The notes under the pieces were generated by a model. The model made no database searches, had not been told where the DNA came from, and worked only from the letters and a program-made list of their open reading frames with translations. From Bacteroidota bacterium (GTDB lineage: Bacteria > Bacteroidota > Bacteroidia > Flavobacteriales > Flavobacteriaceae), in assembly GCA_024280145.1 (NCBI GenBank), contig JAJRQR010000090.1:1-53157 (forward strand): a stretch of DNA of 53,157 bases, in the 5' to 3' direction. Both the position numbers and the translations under genes were made by a program. Of this stretch, positions 1 to 7,815 are shown one piece after another. Within the stretch, counting starts at the first letter, position 1. Every line of letters begins with the position of its first letter.

Positions 1-43
1 CTAAACACGGGATAATTAATTAATAAAATTTAAACGAAACGCT

Positions 44-703
44 ATGTTCGCAATTGTAGAAATAGCAGGGCAGCAATTTAAAGTTGCAAAAGATCAAAAA
101 GTCTTTGTTCACCGTTTGTCAACAGAAGAAGGAAAGAAAGTGTCTTTCGATAATGTTCTTATGTTAAGCGACGGAAACAAAGTTACTATTGGCGCCCCGG
201 CTATCGATGGAGCTCAAGTAGGAGCAAAAGTCATTAAGCACCTTAAAGGTGACAAAGTTATTGTATTCAAGAAGAAAAGAAGAAAAGGATACAGAGTAAA
301 AAATGGTCACAGACAAGCACTTACAGAAATTGTAATTGAAAGTATTGTAGGCTCTGGAGCTAAAAAAGCTGCTCCTAAGAAAGAAGCAAAACCTGCTGCT
401 CCTAAAGCTGAAAAACCTGCTCCAAAAAAAACAGCACCAAAGAAATCTGCAAAAGCAGATGATCTTAAAAAGATTGAGGGTGTTGGACCAAAAGCTGCTG
501 AAGCACTTGTAAACGCAGGATTAGATACTTTTGCTAAAGTTGCAAAAGCTGATTCAGCAAAAATGAAAGAAATTTTAGCGGAAGCAAGTTCAAGATTGGC
601 TCATTTAGATCCAGGAACTTGGTCTCAACAAGCAGATTTAGCTGCTAATGGAAAATGGGACGAGTTAAAAGAATTACAAGACAAATTAGACGGAGGGAAG
701 TAA
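44..703 (+). CDS. rplU: 50S ribosomal protein L21 with C-terminal Lys/Ala/Pro linker and helix-hairpin-helix-like extension
   Basis: MFAIVEIAGQQFKVAKDQKVFVHRL; L21 core then KKIEGVGPKAAEALVNAGLDTFAKVA extension. Confidence 0.96.
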   Translation: MFAIVEIAGQQFKVAKDQKVFVHRLSTEEGKKVSFDNVLMLSDGNKVTIGAPAIDGAQVGAKVIKHLKGDKVIVFKKKRRKGYRVKNGHRQALTEIVIESIVGSGAKKAAPKKEAKPAAPKAEKPAPKKTAPKKSAKADDLKKIEGVGPKAAEALVNAGLDTFAKVAKADSAKMKEILAEASSRLAHLDPGTWSQQADLAANGKWDELKELQDKLDGGK

Positions 704-744
704 GAAGTCTCATCCAAAGTTTAACAACATAAAACTAATACAAA

Positions 745-1005
745 ATGGCTCATAAAAAAGGAGTTGGTAGTTCGAAGAATGGTAGAGAATCAGAATCGAA
801 ACGTTTAGGCGTTAAGATATTTGGTGGACAAGCTGCTATTGCTGGAAATATTATCATAAGACAAAGAGGAAACACACATTTTCCAGGTGAAAATGTATAT
901 GGTGGAAAAGATCATACACTACACGCAAAAGTGGATGGTGTTGTAAAATTCACTAAAAAAAGAAATAATAAATCATACGTTTCTATCGTACCTTTCGAGG
1001 CTTAA
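745..1005 (+). CDS. rpmA: 50S ribosomal protein L27
   Basis: [29 protein letters not shown]; adjacent to rplU. Confidence 0.98.
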   Translation: MAHKKGVGSSKNGRESESKRLGVKIFGGQAAIAGNIIIRQRGNTHFPGENVYGGKDHTLHAKVDGVVKFTKKRNNKSYVSIVPFEA

Positions 1006-1030
1006 GAAACTAGATTTTATCATATTTATA

Positions 1031-1064
1031 AACCTTCAGCTGGAAACAGTTGAAGGTTTTTTTG
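1031..1064 (+). terminator. Intrinsic terminator after rpmA
   Basis: aaccttca...tgaaggtt stem followed by a T run. Confidence 0.8.
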
Positions 1065-1121
1065 TTTTATTTATTAAAACGAATTTTTAAATTGTAATTT
1101 TAATTTTTTAAATTATATTTT

Positions 1122-1454
1122 ATGAAAAATAGAGCCAAACTCGTACTAGTTATAGTTTTGTTATTAGTTTCAACCCTAGAAATAGCTGCTCAAGAAATTA
1201 CCAAATACGATTTTTTAGAAGTCATTGTTATTCAAAAAGCAAATAACAGCGGAAAGATAAAACGCATTAAAGTTGAAGACCAACAATCTTTAGTTGATAA
1301 AGTAATTACGATTAAAGAACTGGAATCTATAAAATCTACTTCCGGTTTACTGAATTATATGAATAAAAACAATTGGGAGTTTATTGATAGAAAAGCCATC
1401 ACGGAACTCAATGATCCTATTTGGATGAGTTATATTTTCAGAAAACAGAAATAA
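1122..1454 (+). CDS. Hypothetical secreted protein
   Basis: Intact ORF with signal peptide (MKNRAKLVLVIVLLLVSTLEIAAQ). Confidence 0.7.
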   Translation: MKNRAKLVLVIVLLLVSTLEIAAQEITKYDFLEVIVIQKANNSGKIKRIKVEDQQSLVDKVITIKELESIKSTSGLLNYMNKNNWEFIDRKAITELNDPIWMSYIFRKQK

Positions 1455-1465
1455 TTGTATTAAAA

Positions 1466-1529
1466 AGACCTGCTAGGTTAACTTGTCCGCCGTAGCTATT
1501 TTAGCGAAGGAGGAAAACCTAGCAGGTCT
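1466..1529. repeat. 14-bp perfect inverted repeat enclosing a second imperfect palindrome
   Basis: AGACCTGCTAGGTT (1466-1479) / AACCTAGCAGGTCT (1516-1529); insert contains TCCGCCGTAGCTATTTTAGCGAAGGAGGA. Confidence 0.85.
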
Positions 1530-1583
1530 GTATATTAAACCCTAAACTCTTTCAGAGTTTCAAAAGGGTTTGTGTAGGGGTAA

Positions 1584-2894
1584 TTAGTATCTGTAATACT
1601 CAGGCTTATAGGGCCCTGCTACTTCAACACCAATATATTTAGCTTGATCTTCACGAAGTTCTGTAAGCTCAATACCAATTTTTTCAAGATGTAATTTAGC
1701 TACCTTTTCATCTAAATGCTTCGGTAACATATACACTTTGTTTTCGTAGTTATCAAGATTAGTCCAAAGCTCAATTTGTGCTAATGTTTGATTGGTAAAT
1801 GAATTACTCATTACAAAACTAGGATGTCCAGTTGCACAACCTAAGTTTACCAAACGTCCTTCCGCTAATAATATAATGTCTTTTCCGTTAACTACATATT
1901 TATCAACTTGTGGTTTGATTTCAACTTTTTCATGATTGTCATTCAACCAAGCAACATCAATTTCATTATCAAAATGACCAATATTACAAACGATGGTTTT
2001 GTCTTTCATCGCTTCAAAATGACGTCCTTGAACAATATCTTTATTTCCAGTAGTGGTAATAACAATGTCTGCTTTTCCAACTACATTTTCTAATTTTTTA
2101 ACTTCAAAACCGTCCATTGCAGCTTGTAAAGCACAAATTGGATCAATTTCAGTAACAGTAACAATACTTCCAGCTCCTTTAAATGAAGCAGCAGTTCCTT
2201 TTCCAACATCACCATAACCACAAACAACAACGCGTTTTCCAGCTAACATTACATCGGTAGCACGTCTGATAGCATCTACAGCACTTTCACGACATCCGTA
2301 TTTATTATCAAATTTAGATTTAGTAACACTATCGTTTACGTTAATTGCAGGCATTGGCAAAGTTCCTTCTTTCATTCGGTCGTATAAACGGTGAACTCCA
2401 GTAGTTGTTTCTTCACTTAAACCATTAATTCCATCTACCAATTCAGGAAAACGATCTAAAACCATATTGGTTAAATCTCCACCATCATCTAAAATCATAT
2501 TTAAAGGTTTGCGATCTTCACCAAAGAAAAGTGTTTGCTCGATACACCAATCAAATTCTTCTTCGTTCATTCCTTTCCAAGCATACACAGCAATTCCTGC
2601 ATCTGCAATCGCAGCAGCAGCTTGATCTTGTGTTGAAAATATATTACAAGAACTCCAAGTAACTTCAGCTCCAAGAGCGATTAATGTTTCAATTAGTACT
2701 GCCGTTTGGATGGTCATATGAAGACATCCTGCAATACGAGCTCCTTTTAAAGGTTGTTCGTTTTTGTATTCTTCACGAAGCGACATTAAACCTGGCATTT
2801 CTGCTTCGGCAAGTTCGATTTCTTTTCTTCCCCAGCTAGCTAAAGATATATCTTTAACTTTATTGGCAATGTAAGGTGTTGTTTTTGTTGACAT
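1584..2894 (-). CDS. ahcY: Adenosylhomocysteinase
   Basis: [38 protein letters not shown]-terminal YKPEYYRY. Confidence 0.97.
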   Translation of the reverse strand: MSTKTTPYIANKVKDISLASWGRKEIELAEAEMPGLMSLREEYKNEQPLKGARIAGCLHMTIQTAVLIETLIALGAEVTWSSCNIFSTQDQAAAAIADAGIAVYAWKGMNEEEFDWCIEQTLFFGEDRKPLNMILDDGGDLTNMVLDRFPELVDGINGLSEETTTGVHRLYDRMKEGTLPMPAINVNDSVTKSKFDNKYGCRESAVDAIRRATDVMLAGKRVVVCGYGDVGKGTAASFKGAGSIVTVTEIDPICALQAAMDGFEVKKLENVVGKADIVITTTGNKDIVQGRHFEAMKDKTIVCNIGHFDNEIDVAWLNDNHEKVEIKPQVDKYVVNGKDIILLAEGRLVNLGCATGHPSFVMSNSFTNQTLAQIELWTNLDNYENKVYMLPKHLDEKVAKLHLEKIGIELTELREDQAKYIGVEVAGPYKPEYYRY

Positions 2895-2908
2895 AAAAAT
2901 TTATTTTA

Positions 2909-2926
2909 TTCCCACGAAAGTGAGAA
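2909..2926. repeat. Hairpin-forming TTCCCACGAAAGTGAGAA in the ahcY leader
   Basis: Inverted repeat around GAAA; the CCCACGAAAG core recurs at 20438-20447. Confidence 0.5.
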
Positions 2927-3015
2927 ACTTGTTATTATATTTACATTTCCGAGAAAACGGAAATCTGATTCATTAATTTCAGTTTGCAAAAATACACATT
3001 ATACTTTAATAATAA

Positions 3016-3663
3016 ATGTCTCTTTACAAAACTATAACAGTAAATTCTACAACTAAAGTGCTCATTTGGAAGATTGAAGAGTCTTACGACGCGCTATTTA
3101 AGGAAATCACTCTAACGGATAGAAGTTTAGCTAGGGTTAATAAAATGAAAAGTGAGTTGCATCAAAGGGGTTTTTTAAGTGTTCGCCATTTGTTGGCTGC
3201 GGAAGGTTATACCGACCATGATTTGTATTATGATGAAAACGGAAAGCCACATCTTACCAATGGAAAACATATTTCGATTACCCATTCATTTATATTTTCG
3301 GCAATTATTATTAGCGATATTGAAGTGGGAATTGATGTGGAAAAGAAACGAGAGAAAATTATAAAAATCGCTCATAAATTTACAGAAATAGACGAATATC
3401 AGAAACTCAATTATAAAGATGTAATTATCCGAAAGCTAACCATAGTTTGGTGTGCAAAAGAATCTCTTTATAAAAGTTTTAATAGAGTAGGATTGACCTT
3501 TTTAAATCATATTTATGTAGAGGATTTTAGTTTGTATTACAACCAAACAACTGCCAATGTAAATTTTGAAGATAAGGAAGAAGAATACGATGTTTGGTTT
3601 TTAGAATTTGAAGGGTTTACTTGTGCATATGCACTGTTAAATGAAAGAAAGAAGAATGACTAA
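3016..3663 (+). CDS. 4'-phosphopantetheinyl transferase superfamily protein
   Basis: ISITHSFIFSAIIISDIEVGIDVEKKREK and WCAKESLYKSF motifs. Confidence 0.9.
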   Translation: MSLYKTITVNSTTKVLIWKIEESYDALFKEITLTDRSLARVNKMKSELHQRGFLSVRHLLAAEGYTDHDLYYDENGKPHLTNGKHISITHSFIFSAIIISDIEVGIDVEKKREKIIKIAHKFTEIDEYQKLNYKDVIIRKLTIVWCAKESLYKSFNRVGLTFLNHIYVEDFSLYYNQTTANVNFEDKEEEYDVWFLEFEGFTCAYALLNERKKND

Positions 3664-4387
3664 TTCAATTTATCAATCCATTCTTTCTGAAACATCTAAA
3701 GGTAAAAAGCTACTTGCCATATTAATTGATCCAGATGTTTTTCAACTTGCTAAAACGGTGGAATATTTAGATCAAATTCCTAAAGAAACCACACATATTT
3801 TTGTTGGAGGCAGTACTGTTGAAATTGGTAAAACGGAAACTACTGTTTCAGAAATTAAAAAGAACACATCGATTCCAATTCTATTATTTCCTGGAGATGT
3901 TTCTCAAATAACTAATAAAGCAGATGGCTTGTTGTTTTTGTCGCTATTTTCAGGTAGAAATCCAGAATATTTAATAGAGCAACAAGTAAAAGCAGTTTCA
4001 AAACTTAGAAAAAGTAATCTTGAAGTAATCTCAACCGGATATATTTTAATTGATGGAGGAACTATTTCTGCAGTGGAAAGAGTGAGCAAAACCAAACCGA
4101 TTTCTCAAAAAAACAGTCAAGAAATAGTTGATACTTCAGTAGCAGGAGAGTTATTAGGAAGTAATCTTATATATTTAGAAGCTGGAAGTGGTGCAAAAGT
4201 TCCTGTTCACCCAGAAATTATTTCAGCAGTAAAAAAAGAAATCAATATTCCATTAATAGTTGGAGGAGGAATTAAAACCGAAAAACAGAAACAAGAAGCT
4301 TATCAAGCAGGAGCCGATTTAGTGGTGATGGGAACAGCTTTTGAAAATAAAATAATAATGTCTGGTCGAGCGCAGTCGAGACCTTAA
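3653..4387 (+). CDS. Geranylgeranylglyceryl phosphate synthase family protein
   Basis: LLAILIDPDVF, HIFVGGSTVE, IPLIVGGGIKTEKQKQEAYQAGADLVVMGTAFE; exact start uncertain (track start 3641). Confidence 0.92.
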   Translation, partial: RMTNSIYQSILSETSKGKKLLAILIDPDVFQLAKTVEYLDQIPKETTHIFVGGSTVEIGKTETTVSEIKKNTSIPILLFPGDVSQITNKADGLLFLSLFSGRNPEYLIEQQVKAVSKLRKSNLEVISTGYILIDGGTISAVERVSKTKPISQKNSQEIVDTSVAGELLGSNLIYLEAGSGAKVPVHPEIISAVKKEINIPLIVGGGIKTEKQKQEAYQAGADLVVMGTAFENKIIMSGRAQSRP

Positions 4388-4438
4388 TAAGTTAAGTATA
4401 AGATTTAATTACTAAAAAAAATAAGAGTTAATAATAAA

Positions 4439-5146
4439 ATGAGCACAATTTTAGACTTCTTTCTAGAACCTTATTTAAACGCTTCTGCCTTAAATATTTC
4501 TTTGGAATTAATCGCAGCAGTTTTTGGGATTATTAGTGTTTTTTATGCCAAAAAAGAAAATATTTTAGTCTATCCAACAGGAATAATTAGTACAGGTCTT
4601 TACGTGTATTTATTATCGCAATGGGCATTATATGGTGATTTAATTATTAATATTTATTATACATTAATGAGTTTGTATGGTTGGTATATGTGGACTCGTA
4701 TTTCAGAAAAATCGCATACACATATAAAAATTACTCGAACAAATAATCAAGATAAACTCAAGGCTTTTGCTATTTTTGTCTTCACGGCAATTTTTGTGAT
4801 TGTGGTGTATCGATATTATAAAGTGATGCCCGATTTAGGCTTTTCAGAAAGTATTCAATATGCTTTTGAAAAAATAAATTCGGGTAATTTAATTGAATTT
4901 AGAAAAGCAACACCGTATTTAGATACTTTTACGACTGCAGCGGCGTTTGTTGCTATGTGGTTAATGGCAAATAAAAAAATTGAAAACTGGATATTTTGGA
5001 TAATTACCAATGTAGTTTCTATTCCGCTTTATTTTGTGAAGGGCTATGGTTTTACAGGAATTCAATACCTTATATTTTTAGTCTTAGCATTTTTAGGATA
5101 TAACGAATGGAAAAAAAGCTTAAACAAGAAAAATCAAATTGTATAA
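4439..5146 (+). CDS. PnuC-family nicotinamide riboside/thiamine transporter
   Basis: Multi-TM protein, LIINIYYTLMSLYGWYMW motif. Confidence 0.9.
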   Translation: MSTILDFFLEPYLNASALNISLELIAAVFGIISVFYAKKENILVYPTGIISTGLYVYLLSQWALYGDLIINIYYTLMSLYGWYMWTRISEKSHTHIKITRTNNQDKLKAFAIFVFTAIFVIVVYRYYKVMPDLGFSESIQYAFEKINSGNLIEFRKATPYLDTFTTAAAFVAMWLMANKKIENWIFWIITNVVSIPLYFVKGYGFTGIQYLIFLVLAFLGYNEWKKSLNKKNQIV

Positions 5147-5676
5147 AAGTCGTATTGTTTGGCCCAGAATCTACTGGAAAAACAACTTTGGCAAAACAAT
5201 TAGCTCGTCATTACAATTCAGTTTGGGTGCCAGAATACGCTCGCCAATATCTTCAGAAAAAATGGAATAACGAACGAAAAACCTGCGAGCAATCCGATTT
5301 GCTTCCTATTGCAATTGGACAAATGAAGTTAGAAAATACTTCGGCTCAAAAAACAGATTCTGTTTTAATTTGTGACACTGATTTATTAGAAACAAAAGTA
5401 TATTCCGAAGAGTATTATTCGGGTAAGTGTGATCCTTTATTGGATAAATATGCAGTTGAAAACACCTACGATTTGTATTTGCTAACCTATATTGATACTC
5501 CTTGGGAGGCAGACGATTTAAGGGATAAACCAGAAGAAAGAGAGGAGATGTTTGCCGCATTTGAAAAAGCTTTACAAAATAATAACAGGCCTTATATTAT
5601 TTTAAAAGGTGATAAAAAAGAACGATTAGAAAAAGCGGTAAATCATATTGATGAAATTTTAAATAAACGGAAGTGA
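5107..5676 (+). CDS. NadR-like P-loop ATPase/kinase
   Basis: VVLFGPESTGKTTLAKQLARHYNSVWVPEYARQYL; overlaps the PnuC gene. Confidence 0.9.
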   Translation: MEKKLKQEKSNCIKVVLFGPESTGKTTLAKQLARHYNSVWVPEYARQYLQKKWNNERKTCEQSDLLPIAIGQMKLENTSAQKTDSVLICDTDLLETKVYSEEYYSGKCDPLLDKYAVENTYDLYLLTYIDTPWEADDLRDKPEEREEMFAAFEKALQNNNRPYIILKGDKKERLEKAVNHIDEILNKRK

Positions 5677-7205
5677 ATCTTACAAAAGAAGACATAAAAT
5701 ACTTTAAAGAACACGGATTAACACTTGAAAAAGTATATAGACAACTAGAAGCATTCTCATTGGGAATCCCATTTGTAAATATTATAACTGCTGCTTCAAT
5801 TGGTAATGGTATTGAGCAAATTTCAGCCGAAAATCAGCAAAAATTAATCGATTTTTATGAAGACAAAAAAGACAAAAAAGAGATAGTGACCTTTGTTCCT
5901 GCTTCGGGAGCTGCACCAAGAATGTTTAAGTTTTTATATGAATTTTTAGAGGAATATACCCCAGACGAATTAAAATATAATACCTATATAAAAAGTGGTG
6001 ATCATGAAATGCTTACTACTTTTATTAATTCAGTTCGAGATTTTGCTTTTTTAAATACTGTAAGAAAAAAAATTAGAGATAATTATCCTGATTTTAAACA
6101 CGGTACAAAAGGGGTTAGAGCGTATTTATTTGTAAAAACAATGTTGGAAGAAAAGGGATTGAATTACGGCAATTTGCCAAAAGGATTAATACCGTTTCAT
6201 AGATATAAAAAATATTCGACTACAGCTTTTGAAGAACATTTATATGAATCTGCTTTTTATGCTTCAGTAAATAAAAACGCCTATTTACATTTTACATTTT
6301 CAAAAAAACATGTTTTATTTTTTAAAGAAGAATTTGAGGCCGTAAAAAAACGGGTTTCAAAGAAAACAAAAACAGAATTTCATATTTCTTATTCTTTTCA
6401 GAAAAAAGAAACCGACACTATTGCTGTAAATAGGGACAATACTCTTTTTCGTGATGCTAAAGAAAATGCAGCTCTTCGACCTTCTGGTCACGGCGCATTA
6501 ATAGAGAATTTAAATGAAATTGATGCCGATATTATTTTTATTAAAAACATTGACAATGTGGTCGCAGAAGAATATGTAGAGAAAATTGCGTTTTATAAAA
6601 AGGTGCTAGCGGGGAAATTACTTTGGTTACAAGAAAAAGTTTTTAGCTATTTAAAATTATTAAAAAACGAGGAAGTTTCCGTCGAAAAAATTAGTGAAAT
6701 AAAATCTTTTTTATGGAATGAATTAAATATAAAAGAATCTCCAAGTGACTCAAAACTTATTTTTGAAATTCTTAACAGACCACTTCGTGTTTGTGGGCTT
6801 GTGAAAAATACAGGTGCTCCCGGTGGAGGTCCATTTTGGGTTACAAATGATGAAGAAGTAACAAGTCTTCAAATTGTTGAAATGGCTCAAATAAATCCAA
6901 CCGATCAACGATGTCAGTCTATAATAAAAGAAGCAACCCATTTTAATCCTGTAGATATTGTTTGTGGAGTTCGGGACTATAAAGGGGAAAAGTTTGATTT
7001 GACTAACTATATAGATCCAAATTCGGGAATTATTTCTGAAAAATCACAAGATGGAAAACCATTAAAAGCTTTAGAATTACCCGGCTTATGGAATGGTGCA
7101 ATGGCATATTGGAATTCGGCTTTTGTTGAGGTACCTTTATTAACTTTTAATCCTGTAAAAACAGTTAATGATTTGTTGCAAAAGGAACATCGACCCAATG
7201 CTTAA
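5673..7205 (+). CDS. DUF4301 family protein
   Basis: FVPASGAAPRMFKFLYEFLEEY, RPSGHGALIENLNEIDADIIFIKNIDNV, VCGLVKNTGAPGGGPFWV. Confidence 0.88.
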   Translation: MNLTKEDIKYFKEHGLTLEKVYRQLEAFSLGIPFVNIITAASIGNGIEQISAENQQKLIDFYEDKKDKKEIVTFVPASGAAPRMFKFLYEFLEEYTPDELKYNTYIKSGDHEMLTTFINSVRDFAFLNTVRKKIRDNYPDFKHGTKGVRAYLFVKTMLEEKGLNYGNLPKGLIPFHRYKKYSTTAFEEHLYESAFYASVNKNAYLHFTFSKKHVLFFKEEFEAVKKRVSKKTKTEFHISYSFQKKETDTIAVNRDNTLFRDAKENAALRPSGHGALIENLNEIDADIIFIKNIDNVVAEEYVEKIAFYKKVLAGKLLWLQEKVFSYLKLLKNEEVSVEKISEIKSFLWNELNIKESPSDSKLIFEILNRPLRVCGLVKNTGAPGGGPFWVTNDEEVTSLQIVEMAQINPTDQRCQSIIKEATHFNPVDIVCGVRDYKGEKFDLTNYIDPNSGIISEKSQDGKPLKALELPGLWNGAMAYWNSAFVEVPLLTFNPVKTVNDLLQKEHRPNA

Positions 7206-7235
7206 ATTTTTAATATAGTAAAGAGAAATTGAAAA

Positions 7236-7640
7236 ATGAATACTGAAATTATTCTAAACGAATTGGAATTTAAAGCTGTTAGAAGTAGCGGTCCAGGAGG
7301 ACAACACGTTAATAAAACAGCTTCAAAAGTGGAGGTAAGCTTTCATGTTCAAAACTCTAAGGGTCTTTCAGAGGAAGAAAAAGAATTACTACTTCAAAAG
7401 CTTTCTGGGAAAATTTCTGCCGAAGGATTTTTAAAATTAACTTCAAGTGAAACAAGAAGTCAGCATAAGAATAAAGACTTAGTCATAGATAAACTTTTGG
7501 TTCTTTTAAAAGAAAATTCAAAAAAACAAAAGCCTAGAAAAAAGACAAAACCATCAAAATCTTCTATTGTAAAAAGACTCAAGTCTAAAAAAAACCAAGC
7601 ACTTAAAAAAGTAAATAGGAAGCCTCCTAAAATTGATTAA
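7236..7640 (+). CDS. arfB: ArfB-type peptidyl-tRNA hydrolase (release-factor GGQ domain)
   Basis: KAVRSSGPGGQHVNKTASKVEVSF and basic C-terminal tail. Confidence 0.93.
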   Translation: MNTEIILNELEFKAVRSSGPGGQHVNKTASKVEVSFHVQNSKGLSEEEKELLLQKLSGKISAEGFLKLTSSETRSQHKNKDLVIDKLLVLLKENSKKQKPRKKTKPSKSSIVKRLKSKKNQALKKVNRKPPKID

Positions 7641-7645
7641 TTAAC

Positions 7646-7653
7646 TATATTTG
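7646..7653 (+). promoter_or_regulatory. Bacteroidetes-type -7 element TATATTTG
   Basis: Matches TAnnTTTG just upstream of the TPP riboswitch. Confidence 0.55.
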
Positions 7654-7658
7654 CATTA

Positions 7659-7760
7659 TCTCAAAGGGGTGCTGAAAGTCTGATATTTATTCAGAATGAA
7701 GCTGAGATTATACCCATAGAACCTGGAACAGGTAATGCTGTTTAGGAAACGAAAGGAAAT
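7659..7760 (+). ncRNA. TPP riboswitch (THI element)
   Basis: ggggtgct ... gctgagattataccc atagaacctggaacaggtaatgctgtttaggaaa; precedes a TonB receptor gene. Confidence 0.93.
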
Positions 7761-7815
7761 CCTTTCCAAATAAAAAACAAAAAACAATTCCCCCTTTTGT
7801 TTGTAACGTTTACAA

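Noticed and set aside
1908-2093. Plus-strand ORF of 61 aa inside ahcY
   Set aside because: Antisense shadow of a well-supported housekeeping gene.
3179-3364. Alternative-frame ORF within the phosphopantetheinyl transferase gene
   Set aside because: Overlaps a recognised CDS; no independent support.
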